DNA of 64,000 bases, from the NCBI GenBank assembly GCA_028671895.1, contig JAPMAC010000231.1, forward strand, positions 6,474,001 through 6,538,000, given 5' to 3'. Positions 50,828-64,000 of this stretch are shown in pieces (position 1 is the first letter of the stretch; each line of letters opens with the position of its first letter). The notes beneath the pieces are model-generated. The model worked only from the letters and a program-made list of their open reading frames with translations. It searched no databases and had not been told where the DNA came from. This DNA comes from Oenanthe sinensis. Its lineage: Eukaryota; Streptophyta; Magnoliopsida; Apiales; Apiaceae. The translations under genes and the position numbers were made by a program.

Positions 50828-53534
50828 TTAACTCGTTTGAACATGGAAACAACTTGTAAATTCTTGTAAAAGCATTATTGGCTCTTTTAAAACTCGAAAC
50901 AATTCGTAACAATTTGAGACTTCATTATTGACTCGTTCGAACTCGGAAACAGCTTGTAGCTTCATTCTTGCCTCGTCTGAACATGGACACAACTTGTAAA
51001 CACATGTAGGAGCTTTATTGGCTCGTTTAAACATCAAAACAGTTCATAACAATTTGAGTCTTCATTATTGAATCGTTCAAATTCGGAAACAATTTGTAGC
51101 TTCATTCTTGACTCGTTCGAACACGGAAACAACTTGTAGCTTCATTCTTGACTTGTTTGAGTATGGAAACAACTTGTAAACACTTGTAGGAACATTATTG
51201 GCTCGTTTAAACATCAAAACAATTCATAGCAATTTGAGGCTTCATTCTTGACTCGTTCGAACTCGGAAACAACTTGTAGCTTCATTCTTGAATCGTTTGA
51301 ACATGGAAGCAACATGTAGACTCTTGTAGGAATATTATTGGCTCGTTTCAACATCAAAACAATTTATAACAATTTGAAGCTAAATTCTTGACTCGTTCGA
51401 ACTCGGAAACAACTTATAGCTGCATTCTTGACTCGTTTGAACATGGAAATAACTTGTAAACACTTGTAGGAACATTATTGGCTCGTTTAAACATCAAAAC
51501 AATTCATAGCAATTTGAGGCTTCATTCTTGACTCGTTCGAACTCGGAAACAACTTGTAGCTTCATTCTTGAATCGTTTGAACATGGAAGCAACATGTAGA
51601 CTCTTGTAGGAATATTATTGGCTCGTTTCAACATCAAAACAATTTATAACAATTTGAAGCTAAATTCTTGACTCGTTCGAACTCGGAAACAACTTATAGC
51701 TGCATTCTTGACTCGTTTGAACATGGAAATAACTTGTAAACACTTGTAGGAACATTATTGGCTCGTTTAAACATCAAAACAATTCATAACAATTTGAGGC
51801 TTCATTCTTCACTCGTTCGAACTCGGAAACAACTTGTAGCTTCATTCTTGACTCGTTTGAACATGGACACAACTTGTAAACACTTCTAGGGGCATTATTG
51901 GCTCGTTTAAACATCAAAACAATTCATAACAATTTGAGGCTTCATTCTTGAATCGTTCGAACTCGGAAATAACTTGTAGCTTCATTCCTGACTCGTTTGA
52001 ACAAGGAAACAACTTGTAAACACTTCTAGGAGCATTATTGGCTCGTTTAAACATGAAAATTTTCATAACAATTTGAGGCTTAATTCTTGACCCGTTTGAA
52101 TATGGAAACAACTTGTAAACACTGTAGGAGCATTATTGGCTCGTTTAGACATCAAAACAATTCATAACAATTTGAGACTACATTCTTGACTCGTGCGAAC
52201 TCGGAAACAACTTGTGGCTTCATTCTTGACTCGTTTGACCATGGAAACAACTTGTAAACACTTGTAGGAACATTATTGGCTCGTTTAAACATCAAAAAAA
52301 TTCATAACAACTTGAGGCTTCATTCTTGACTCGTTTGAACATGGACACAACTTGTAAACACTTCTAGGAGCATTATAAGCTCGTTTAAACATCAAAACAA
52401 TTCATAACAATTTGAGGCTTCATTCTTGAATCGTTCGAACTCGGAAACAACTTGTAGCATCATTCTTGACTCGTTTGAACATGGAAACAACTTGTAAACA
52501 CTTCTAGGAGCATTATTGGCTCGTTTAAACATGAAAACATTTCATAACAATTTGAGGCTTAATTCTTGACTCTTTTGAACATGGAAATAACTTGTAAACA
52601 CTTGTAGGAACATTATTGGCTCATTTAAACATCAAAAAAATTCATAACAATTTGAGGCTTCATTCTTGACTCGTTCGAATTCGGAAACAACTTGTAGCTT
52701 CATTATTGACTCGTTTGAACATGGACACAACTTGTAAACACTTCTAGGAGCATTATTGGCTCGTTTAAACATTAAAACAATTCATAACCATTTGAGGTTT
52801 CATTCATGACTCGTTCGAACTCGAAAACAACTTGTAGCTTCATTCTTGACTCGTTTAAACATGAAACAACTTGTAAACACTTGAAGGAGCATTATTGGCA
52901 CGTTTAAACATCAAAACAATTCATAACAATTTGAGGCTTCATTCTTGACTCGTTCGAACTCGAAAACAACTTGTAGCTTCATTCTTGACTCATTTAAACA
53001 TGGAAACAACTTGTAAATTCTTGTAGGAACATTATTGCCTCGTTTTAACATGAAAATAATTCATAACAATTTGAGGCTTAATTCTTGACTTGTTCGAATT
53101 CGGAAACAATTTGTAGCTTCATTCTTGACTAGTTTGCATATGGACACAACTTGTAAACACTTCTAGGAGCAGTATTGGCTCGTTTAAACATCAAAACAAT
53201 TCATAACAATTTAAGGCTTCATTCTTGAATCGTTCGAACTCGGAAACAACTTGTAGCTTCATTCTTGACACGTTTGAAAATGGAAACAACTTGTAAACAC
53301 TTGTAGGGGAATTATTGTCTCGTTTAAACATCAAAACAATTCATAACAATTTGAGGCTTCATTCTTGACTCGTTCGAACTCGAAAACATCTTGTAGCTTC
53401 ATTCTTGACTCATTTGAACATAGAAACAACTTGTAAACACTTGAAGGAGCATTATTGGCTCGTTTAAACATCAAAACAATTTGCGGCATCATTCTTTACT
53501 CGTTCGAACTTGGAAACAATTTGTAGCTTCATTC
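50828..53534 (+). repeat. Satellite HOR-D, copy C (2,707 bp)
   Basis: Copy B plus an exact 280-bp gain. The dimer with CATAGCAATTTG and GGAAGCAACAT is present twice, starting at about 51,190 and 51,470. The unit length fits 20 monomers minus a net two 40-bp C sub-repeats, minus the 10-bp deletion and three single-base losses. It shares the private variant TTTGACCATGG (about 52,236) with copy D only. Confidence 0.92.
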
Positions 53535-56241
53535 TTAACTCGTTTGAACATGGAAACAACTTGTAAATTCTTGTAAAAGCATTATTGGCTCTTTTAAAAC
53601 TCGAAACAATTCGTAACAATTTGAGACTTCATTATTGACTCGTTCGAACTCGGAAACAGCTTGTAGCTTCATTCTTGCCTCGTCTGAACATGGACACAAC
53701 TTGTAAACACATGTAGGAGCTTTATTGGCTCGTTTAAACATCAAAACAGTTCATAACAATTTGAGTCTTCATTATTGAATCGTTCAAATTCGGAAACAAT
53801 TTGTAGCTTCATTCTTGACTCGTTCGAACACGGAAACAACTTGTAGCTTCATTCTTGACTTGTTTGAGTATGGAAACAACTTGTAAACACTTGTAGGAAC
53901 ATTATTGGCTCGTTTAAACATCAAAACAATTCATAGCAATTTGAGGCTTCATTCTTGACTCGTTCGAACTCGGAAACAACTTGTAGCTTCATTCTTGAAT
54001 CGTTTGAACATGGAAGAAACATGTAGACTCTTGTAGGAATATTATTGGCTCGTTTCAACATCAAAACAATTTATAACAATTTGAAGCTAAATTCTTGACT
54101 CGTTCGAACTCGGAAACAACTTATAGCTGCATTCTTGACTCGTTTGAACATGGAAATAACTTGTAAACACTTGTAGGAACATTATTGGCTCGTTTAAACA
54201 TCAAAACAATTCATAGCAATTTGAGGCTTCATTCTTGACTCGTTCGAACTCGGAAACAACTTGTAGCTTCATTCTTGAATCGTTTGAACATGGAAGCAAC
54301 ATGTAGACTCTTGTAGGAATATTATTGGCTCGTTTCAACATCAAAACAATTTATAACAATTTGAAGCTAAATTCTTGACTCGTTCGAACTCGGAAACAAC
54401 TTATAGCTGCATTCTTGACTCGTTTGAACATGGAAATAACTTGTAAACACTTGTAGGAACATTATTGGCTCGTTTAAACATCAAAACAATTCATAACAAT
54501 TTGAGGCTTCATTCTTCACTCGTTCGAACTCGGAAACAACTTGTAGCTTCATTCTTGACTCGTTTGAACATGGACACAACTTGTAAACACTTCTAGGGGC
54601 ATTATTGGCTCGTTTAAACATCAAAACAATTCATAACAATTTGAGGCTTCATTCTTGAATCGTTCGAACTCGGAAATAACTTGTAGCTTCATTCCTGACT
54701 CGTTTGAACAAGGAAACAACTTGTAAACACTTCTAGGAGCATTATTGGCTCGTTTAAACATGAAAATTTTCATAACAATTTGAGGCTTAATTCTTGACCC
54801 GTTTGAATATGGAAACAACTTGTAAACACTGTAGGAGCATTATTGGCTCGTTTAGACATCAAAACAATTCATAACAATTTGAGACTACATTCTTGACTCG
54901 TGCGAACTCGGAAACAACTTGTGGCTTCATTCTTGACTCGTTTGACCATGGAAACAACTTGTAAACACTTGTAGGAACATTATTGGCTCGTTTAAACATC
55001 AAAAAAATTCATAACAACTTGAGGCTTCATTCTTGACTCGTTTGAACATGGACACAACTTGTAAACACTTCTAGGAGCATTATAAGCTCGTTTAAACATC
55101 AAAACAATTCATAACAATTTGAGGCTTCATTCTTGAATCGTTCGAACTCGGAAACAACTTGTAGCATCATTCTTGACTCGTTTGAACATGGAAACAACTT
55201 GTAAACACTTCTAGGAGCATTATTGGCTCGTTTAAACATGAAAACATTTCATAACAATTTGAGGCTTAATTCTTGACTCTTTTGAACATGGAAATAACTT
55301 GTAAACACTTGTAGGAACATTATTGGCTCATTTAAACATCAAAAAAATTCATAACAATTTGAGGCTTCATTCTTGACTCGTTCGAATTCGGAAACAACTT
55401 GTAGCTTCATTATTGACTCGTTTGAACATGGACACAACTTGTAAACACTTCTAGGAGCATTATTGGCTCGTTTAAACATTAAAACAATTCATAACCATTT
55501 GAGGTTTCATTCATGACTCGTTCGAACTCGAAAACAACTTGTAGCTTCATTCTTGACTCGTTTAAACATGAAACAACTTGTAAACACTTGAAGGAGCATT
55601 ATTGGCACGTTTAAACATCAAAACAATTCATAACAATTTGAGGCTTCATTCTTGACTCGTTCGAACTCGAAAACAACTTGTAGCTTCATTCTTGACTCAT
55701 TTAAACATGGAAACAACTTGTAAATTCTTGTAGGAACATTATTGCCTCGTTTTAACATGAAAATAATTCATAACAATTTGAGGCTTAATTCTTGACTTGT
55801 TCGAATTCGGAAACAATTTGTAGCTTCATTCTTGACTAGTTTGCATATGGACACAACTTGTAAACACTTCTAGGAGCAGTATTGGCTCGTTTAAACATCA
55901 AAACAATTCATAACAATTTAAGGCTTCATTCTTGAATCGTTCGAACTCGGAAACAACTTGTAGCTTCATTCTTGACACGTTTGAAAATGGAAACAACTTG
56001 TAAACACTTGTAGGGGAATTATTGTCTCGTTTAAACATCAAAACAATTCATAACAATTTGAGGCTTCATTCTTGACTCGTTCGAACTCGAAAACATCTTG
56101 TAGCTTCATTCTTGACTCATTTGAACATAGAAACAACTTGTAAACACTTGAAGGAGCATTATTGGCTCGTTTAAACATCAAAACAATTTGCGGCATCATT
56201 CTTTACTCGTTCGAACTTGGAAACAATTTGTAGCTTCATTC
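53535..56241 (+). repeat. Satellite HOR-D, copy D (2,707 bp)
   Basis: Near-identical to copy C, including the doubled 280-bp dimer and TTTGACCATGG (about 54,943). A private change is GGAAGAAACATG at about 54,013. C and D are the youngest pair in the array. Confidence 0.93.
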
Positions 56242-58948
56242 TTAACTCGTTTGAACATGGAAACAACTTGTAAATTCTTGTAAAAGCATTATTGGCTCTT
56301 TTAAAACTCGAAACAATTCGTAACAATTTGAGACTTCATTATTGACTCGTTCGAACTCGGAAACAGCTTGTAGCTTCATTCTTGCCTCGTCTGAACATGG
56401 ACACAACTTGTAAACACATGTAGGAGCTTTATTGGCTCGTTTAAACATCAAAACAGTTCATAACAATTTGAGTCTTCATTATTGAATCGTTCAAATTCGG
56501 AAACAATTTGTAGCTTCATTCTTGACTCGTTCGAACACGGAAACAACTTGTAGCTTCATTCTTGACTTGTTTGAGTATGGAAACAACTTGTAAACACTTG
56601 TAGGAACATTATTGGCTCGTTTAAACATCAAAACAATTCATAGCAATTTGAGGCTTCATTCTTGACTCGTTCGAACTCGGAAACAACTTGTAGCTTCATT
56701 CTTGAATCGTTTGAACATGGAAGCAACATGTAGACTCTTGTAGGAATATTATTGGCTCGTTTCAACATCAAAACAATTTATAACAATTTGAAGCTAAATT
56801 CTTGACTCGTTCGAACTCGGAAACAACTTATAGCTGCATTCTTGACTCGTTTGAACATGGAAATAACTTGTAAACACTTGTAGGAACATTATTGGCTCGT
56901 TTAAACATCAAAACAATTCATAGCAATTTGAGGCTTCATTCTTGACTCGTTCGAACTCGGAAACAACTTGTAGCTTCATTCTTGAATCGTTTGAACATGG
57001 AAGCAACATGTAGACTCTTGTAGGAATATTATTGGCTCGTTTCAACATCAAAACAATTTATAACAATTTGAAGCTAAATTCTTGACTCGTTCGAACTCGG
57101 AAACAACTTATAGCTGCATTCTTGACTCGTTTGAACATGGAAATAACTTGTAAACACTTGTAGGAACATTATTGGCTCGTTTAAACATCAAAACAATTCA
57201 TAACAATTTGAGGCTTCATTCTTCACTCGTTCGAACTCGGAAACAACTTGTAGCTTCATTCTTGACTCGTTTGAACATGGACACAACTTGTAAACACTTC
57301 TAGGGGCATTATTGGCTCGTTTAAACATCAAAACAATTCATAACAATTTGAGGCTTCATTCTTGAATCGTTCGAACTCGGAAATAACTTGTAGCTTCATT
57401 CCTGACTCGTTTGAACAAGGAAACAACTTGTAAACACTTCTAGGAGCATTATTGGCTCGTTTAAACATGAAAATTTTCATAACAATTTGAGGCTTAATTC
57501 TTGACCCGTTTGAATATGGAAACAACTTGTAAACACTGTAGGAGCATTATTGGCTCGTTTAGACATCAAAACAATTCATAACAATTTGAGACTACATTCT
57601 TGACTCGTGCGAACTCGGAAACAACTTGTGGCTTCATTCTTGACTCGTTTGAACATGGAAACAACTTGTAAACACTTGTAGGAACATTATTGGCTCGTTT
57701 AAACATCAAAAAAATTCATAACAACTTGAGGCTTCATTCTTGACTCGTTTGAACATGGACACAACTTGTAAACACTTCTAGGAGCATTATAAGCTCGTTT
57801 AAACATCAAAACAATTCATAACAATTTGAGGCTTCATTCTTGAATCGTTTGAACTCGGAAACAACTTGTAGCATCATTCTTGACTCGTTTGAACATGGAA
57901 ACAACTTGTAAACACTTCTAGGAGCATTATTGGCTCGTTTAAACATGAAAACATTTCATAACAATTTGAGGCTTAATTCTTGACTCTTTTGAACATGGAA
58001 ATAACTTGTAAACACTTGTAGGAACATTATTGGCTCATTTAAACATCAAAAAAATTCATAACAATTTGAGGCTTCATTCTTGACTCGTTCGAATTCGGAA
58101 ACAACTTGTAGCTTCATTATTGACTCGTTTGAACATGGACACAACTTGTAAACACTTCTAGGAGCATTATTGGCTCGTTTAAACATTAAAACAATTCATA
58201 ACCATTTGAGGTTTCATTCATGACTCGTTCGAACTCGAAAACAACTTGTAGCTTCATTCTTGACTCGTTTAAACATGAAACAACTTGTAAACACTTGAAG
58301 GAGCATTATTGGCACGTTTAAACATCAAAACAATTCATAACAATTTGAGGCTTCATTCTTGACTCGTTCGAACTCGAAAACAACTTGTAGCTTCATTCTT
58401 GACTCATTTAAACATGGAAACAACTTGTAAATTCTTGTAGGAACATTATTGCCTCGTTTTAACATGAAAATAATTCATAACAATTTGAGGCTTAATTCTT
58501 GACTTGTTCGAATTCGGAAACAATTTGTAGCTTCATTCTTGACTAGTTTGCATATGGACACAACTTGTAAACACTTCTAGGAGCAGTATTGGCTCGTTTA
58601 AACATCAAAACAATTCATAACAATTTAAGGCTTCATTCTTGAATCGTTCGAACTCGGAAACAACTTGTAGCTTCATTCTTGACACGTTTGAAAATGGAAA
58701 CAACTTGTAAACACTTGTAGGGGAATTATTGTCTCGTTTAAACATCAAAACAATTCATAACAATTTGAGGCTTCATTCTTGACTCGTTCGAACTCGAAAA
58801 CATCTTGTAGCTTCATTCTTGACTCATTTGAACATAGAAACAACTTGTAAACACTTGAAGGAGCATTATTGGCTCGTTTAAACATCAAAACAATTTGCGG
58901 CATCATTCTTTACTCGTTCGAACTTGGAAACAATTTGTAGCTTCATTC
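56242..58948 (+). repeat. Satellite HOR-D, copy E (2,707 bp)
   Basis: Has the doubled dimer but the ancestral TTTGAACATGG at about 57,650. A private change is GAATCGTTTGAACTCGG at about 57,842. Confidence 0.93.
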
Positions 58949-61385
58949 TTAACTCGTTTGAACATGGAAACAACTTGTAAATTCTTGTAAAAGCATTATT
59001 GGCTCTTTTAAAACTCGAAACAATTCGTAACAATTTGAGACTTCATTATTGACTCGTTCGAACTCGGAAACAGCTTGTAGCTTCATTCTTGCCTCGTCTG
59101 AACATGGACACAACTTGTAAACACATGTAGGAGCTTTATTGGCTCGTTTAAACATCAAAACAGTTCATAACAATTTGAGTCTTCATTATTGAATCGTTCA
59201 AATTCGGAAACAATTTGTAGCTTCATTCTTGACTCGTTCGAACACGGAAACAACTTGTAGCTTCATTCTTGACTTGTTTGAGTATGGAAACAACTTGTAA
59301 ACACTTGTAGGAACATTATTGGCTCGTTTAAACATCAAAACAATTCATAGCAATTTGAGGCTTCATTCTTGACTCGTTCGAACTCGGAAACAACTTGTAG
59401 CTTCATTCTTGAATCGTTTGAACATGGAAGCAACATGTAGACTCTTGTAGGAATATTATTGGCTCGTTTCAACATCAAAACAATTTATAACAATTTGAAG
59501 CTAAATTCTTGACTCGTTCGAACTCGGAAACAACTTATAGCTGCATTCTTGACTCGTTTGAACATGGAAATAACTTGTAAACACTTGTAGGAACATTATT
59601 GGCTCGTTTAAACATCAAAACAATTCATAACAATTTGAGGCTTCATTCTTCACTCGTTCGAACTCGGAAACAACTTGTAGCTTCATTCTTGACTCGTTTG
59701 AACATGGACACAACTTGTAAACACTTCTAGGGGCATTATTGGCTCGTTTAAACATCAAAACAATTCATAACAATTTGAGGCTTCATTCTTGAATCGTTCG
59801 AACTCGGAAATAACTTGTAGCTTCATTCCTGACTCGTTTGAACAAGGAAACAACTTGTAAACACTTCTAGGAGCATTATTGGCTCGTTTAAACATGAAAA
59901 TTTTCATAACAATTTGAGGCTTAATTCTTGACCCGTTTGAATATGGAAACAACTTGTAAACACTGTAGGAGCATTATTGGCTCGTTTAGACATCAAAACA
60001 ATTCATAACAATTTGAGACTACATTCTTGACTCGTGCGAACTCGGAAACAACTTGTGGCTTCATTCTTGACTCGTTTGAACATGGAAACAACTTGTAAAC
60101 ACTTGTAGGAACATTATTGGCTCGTTTAAACATCAAAAAAATTCATAACAACTTGAGGCTTCATTCTTGACTCGTTTGAACATGGACACAACTTGTAAAC
60201 ACTTCTAGGAGCATTATAAGCTCGTTTAAACATCAAAACAATTCATAACAATTTGAGGCTTCATTCTTGAATCGTTCGAACTCGGAAACAACTTGTAGCA
60301 TCATTCTTGACTCGTTTGAACATGGAAACAACTTGTAAACACTTCTAGGAGCATTATTGGCTCGTTTAAACATGAAAACATTTCATAACAATTTGAGGCT
60401 TAATTCTTGACTCTTTTGAACATGGAAATAACTTGTAAACACTTGTAGGAACATTATTGGCTCATTTAAACATCAAAAAAATTCATAACAATTTGAGGCT
60501 TCATTCTTGACTCGTTCGAATTCGGAAACAACTTGTAGCTTCATTGTTGACTCGTTTGAACATGGACACAACTTGTAAACACTTCTAGGAGCATTATTGG
60601 CTCGTTTAAACATTAAAACAATTCATAACCATTTGAGGTTTCATTCATGACTCGTTCGAACTCGAAAACAACTTGTAGCTTCATTCTTGACTCGTTTAAA
60701 CATGAAACAACTTGTAAACACTTGAAGGAGCATTATTGGCACGTTTAAACATCAAAACAATTCATAACAATTTGAGGCTTCATTCTTGACTCGTTCGAAC
60801 TCGAAAACAACTTGTAGCTTCATTCTTGACTCATTTAAACATGGAAACAACTTGTAAATTCTTGTAGGAACATTATTGCCTCGTTTTAACATGAAAACAA
60901 TTCATAACAATTTGAGGCTTAATTCTTGACTTGTTCGAATTCGGAAACAATTTGTAGCTTCATTCTTGACTAGTTTGCATATGGACACAACTTGTAAACA
61001 CTTCTAGGAGCAGTATTGGCTCATTTAAACATCAAAACAATTCATAACAATTTAAGGCTTCATTCTTGAATCGTTCGAACTCGGAAACAACTTGTAGCTT
61101 CATTCTTGACACGTTTGAAAATGGAAACAACTTGTAAACATTTGTAGGGGCATTATTGTCTCGTTTAAACATCAAAACAATTCATAACAATTTGAGGCTT
61201 CATTCTTGACTCGTTCGAACTCGAAAACATCTTGTAGCTTCATTCTTGACTCATTTGAACATAGAAACAACTTGTAAACACTTGAAGGAGCATTATTGGC
61301 TCGTTCAAACATCAAAACAATTCATAACAATTTGCGGCATCATTCTTTACTCGTTCAAACTTGGAAACAATTTGTAGGTTCATTC
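58949..61385 (+). repeat. Satellite HOR-D, copy F (2,437 bp)
   Basis: Returns to the single-dimer form of copies A and B. It is 10 bp longer than copy B because the sequence before the next landmark keeps the undeleted ACAATTCATAACAATTTGCGG (about 61,315). A private change is TCATTGTTGAC at about 60,541. Confidence 0.9.
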
Positions 61386-63865
61386 TTAACTCGTTTGAAC
61401 ATAGAAAAAACTTGTAAACTCTTGTAAAAGCATTATTGGCTCTTTTAAAACTCGAAACAATTCGTAACAATTTGAGACTTCATTATTGACTCGTTCGAAC
61501 TCGGAAACAGCTTGTAGCTTCATTCTTGCCTCGTTTGAACACGGAAACAACTTGTTAACTCTTGTGGGAACATTATTGGCTCTTTTTAACATGAAAAAAT
61601 TTCATAACAATTTGAGGCTTAATTCTTGACTCGTTTAAACATCAAAACAATTCATAACAATTTGCGGCATCATTCTTTACTCGTTCGAACTTGGAAACAA
61701 TTTGTAGCTTCATTCTTAACTCGTTTGAACATGGAAACAACTTGTAAATTCTTGTAAAAGCATTATTGGCTCTTTTAAAACTCGAAACAATTCGTAACAA
61801 TTTGAGACTTCATTATTGACTCGTTCGAACTCGGAAACAGCTTCATTCTTGCCTCGTTTGAACATGGACACAACTTGTAAACACATGTAGGAGCTTTATT
61901 GGCTTGTTTAAACATCAAAACAGTTCATAACAATTTGAGTCTTCATTATTGAATCGTTCAAATTCGGAAACAATTTGTAGCTTCATTCTTGACTCGTTCG
62001 AACACGGAAACAACTTGTAGCTTCATTCTTGACTTGTTTGAGTATGGAAACAACTTGTAAACACTTGTAGGAACATTATTGGCTCGTTTAAACATCAAAA
62101 CAATTCATAGCAATTTGAGGCTTCATTCTTGACTCGTTCGAACTCGGAAACAACTTGTAGCTTCATTCTTGAATCGTTTGAACATGGAAGCAACATGTAG
62201 AGTCTTGTAGGAATATTACTGGCTCGTTTCAACATCAAAACAATTTATAACAATTTGAAGCTAAATTCTTGACTCCTTCGAACTCGGAAACAACTTATAG
62301 CTGCATTCTTGACTCGTTTGAACATGGAAATAACTTGTAAACACTTGTAGGAACATTATTGGCTCGTTTAAACATCAAAACAATTCATAACAATTTGAGG
62401 CTTCATTCTTCATCGTTCGAACTCGGAAACAACTTGTAGCTTCATTCTTGACTCGTTTGAACATGGACACAACTTGTAAACACTTCTAGGGGCATTATTG
62501 GCTCGTTTAAACATCAAAACAATTCATAACAATTTGAGGCTTCATTCTTGAATCGTTCGAACTCGTAAATAACTTGTAGCTTCATTTTTGACTCGTTTGA
62601 ACATGGAAACAACTTGTAAACACTTCTAGGAGCATTATTGGCTCGTTTAAACATGAAAAATTTCATAACAATTTGAGGCTTAATTCTTGACCCGTTTGAA
62701 TATGGAAACAACTTGTAAACACTGTAGGAGCATTATTGGCTCGTTTAGACATCAAAACAATTCATAACAATTTGAGAGTACATTTTTGACTCGTGCGAAC
62801 TCGGAAACAACTTGTGGCTTCATTCTTGACTCGTTTGAACATGGAAACAACTTGTAAACACTTGTAGGAACATTATTGGCTCGTTTAAACATCAAAAAAA
62901 TTCATAACAACTTGAGGCTTCATTCTTGACTCGTTTGAACATGGACAAAACTTGTAAACACTTCTAGGAGCATTATTAGCTCGTTTAAACATCAAAACAA
63001 TTCATAACAATTTGAGGCTTCATTCTTGAATCGTTCGAACTCGGAAACAACCTGTATCATCATTCTTGACTCGTTTGAACATGGAAACAACTTGTAAACA
63101 CTTCTAGGAGCATTATTGGCTCGTTTAAACATGAAAACATTTCATAACAATTTGAGGCTTAATTCTTGACTCGTTTGAACATGGAAATAACTTGTAAACA
63201 CTTGTAGGATCATTATTGGCTCGTTTAAACATCAAAAAAATTCATAACAATTTGAGGCTTCATTCTTGACTCGTACGAATTCGGAAACAACTTGTAGCTT
63301 CATTATTGACTCGTTTGAACATGGACACAACTTGTAAACACTTCTAGGAGCATTATTGCCTCGTTTTAACATGAAAACAATTCATAACAATTTGAGGCTT
63401 AATTCTTGACTTGTTCGAATTCGGAAACAATTTGTAGCTTCATTCTTGACTAGTTTGCATATGGACACAACTTGTAAACACTTCTAGGAGCAGTATTGGC
63501 TCGTTTAAACATCAAAACAATTCATAACAATTTAAGGCTTCATTCTTGAATCGTTCGAACTCGGAAATAACTTGTAGCTTCATTCTTGACACGTTTGAAA
63601 ATGGAAACAACTTGTAAACACTTGTAGGGGCATTATTGTCTCGTTTAAACATCAAAACAATTCATAACAATTTGAGGCTTCATTCTTGACTCGTTCGAAC
63701 TCGGAAACAACTTGTAGCTTCATTCTTGACTCGTTTGAACATGGAAACAACATGTAGACTCTTGTAGGAATATTATTGGATCGTTTCAACACCAAAACAA
63801 TTCACAACAATTTGAGGCATCATTCTTTACTCGTTCGAACTTGAAAACAATTTATAGCTTCATTC
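61386..63865 (+). repeat. Satellite HOR-D, copy G, rearranged (2,480 bp)
   Basis: Begins with the landmark, but the TTTGCGGCATCATTC block appears twice, 330 bp apart (about 61,332 and 61,662), so the start of the unit is partly duplicated. A CTTGTAG sequence is lost at about 61,841, and a later block (63,350-63,790) is shortened and reordered. It is more diverged than A-F, as expected near an array edge. Confidence 0.85.
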
Positions 63866-64000
63866 TTAACTCGTTTGAACATGGAAACAACTTGTAAACT
63901 CTTATAAAAGCATTATTGGCTCGTTTAAAACTCGAAACAATTTGAGACTTCATTATTGACTCGTTCGAACTCGGACACAGCTTGTAGCTTCATTCTTGCC
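63866..64000 (+). repeat. Satellite HOR-D, start of copy H
   Basis: The landmark CTTAACTCGTTTGAAC reappears, followed by the AAAAGCATTATTGG and TTTAAAACTCGAAAC variants. The 10-bp deletion between ACAATT words is present here at about 63,935. The window ends inside the unit. Confidence 0.85.

Noticed and set aside
132..62711. Dozens of 62-94 codon antisense frames with similar peptides (FKRANN, LFPCSNE and CYELF motifs)
   Set aside because: They are phase products of the satellite. 140 is not divisible by 3, so frames cycle, and a frame that avoids stops for 1.5 monomers reappears in every similar copy. Variants shift or truncate the frames freely and there is no start context or codon bias.
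1..64000. Calling the array a centromere
   Set aside because: HOR structure and a chromovirus are compatible with pericentromeric or other heterochromatin. The element is Del/Tekay-like, not the centromere-specific CRM clade. CENH3 data would decide.

Overview
The window is heterochromatic DNA from a land plant, most likely a eudicot. About 56.5 of 64 kb is one AT-rich satellite. The rest, 33,297-40,806, is a broken Ty3/gypsy chromovirus of the Del/Tekay type. I see no host gene, tRNA, rRNA or CRISPR array. Species cannot be named from sequence alone.

Satellite. The basic monomer is 140 bp, made of three related sub-repeats of 50, 50 and 40 bp (A, B, C). Each starts with CTC plus an 8-mer of form GTTYRAAC: GTTTGAAC in A, GTTTAAAC in B, GTTCGAAC in C. 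All copies lie in the same orientation on both sides of the retroelement. Monomers are grouped into several higher-order repeats (HORs). HOR-A (about 3,059 bp) fills 1-15.7 kb and returns in pieces at 21-25, 28-30.5 and 33.1-33.3 kb. HOR-B (1,980 bp, made of 920 + 1,060) fills about 15.7-19.5 kb. A 1,020-bp duplication follows. HOR-C, which includes 280-bp dimers, occupies about 25.1-27.7 kb and is duplicated at 30.6-33.1 kb. Right of the retroelement is a different family, HOR-D, with units of 2,427-2,707 bp from 45.8 kb to the end and a more diverged zone at 40.8-45.8 kb.

Retroelement. The 5' LTR, primer site, gag and protease are missing. What remains is reverse transcriptase, RNase H, integrase, a C-terminal chromodomain, a polypurine tract and a complete 4,546-bp 3' LTR (TGTA...TACA). 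The coding part is dead: one in-frame stop, two single-base frameshifts, and an Asn in place of the second catalytic Asp of integrase. The element sits exactly at the boundary between left-type and right-type satellite, so its 5' half was probably lost with flanking satellite by unequal recombination.

Most interesting. The LTR holds a dense cluster of predicted hairpins at 39,556-39,987. Six of them share a six-base AATGAR loop while their stems differ in a compensated way. Further on, a 44-codon reading frame begins Met-x-x-x-KQTARK, which matches the histone H3 tail in register from the initiator Met. Both lie in an element whose Pol ends in a chromodomain.
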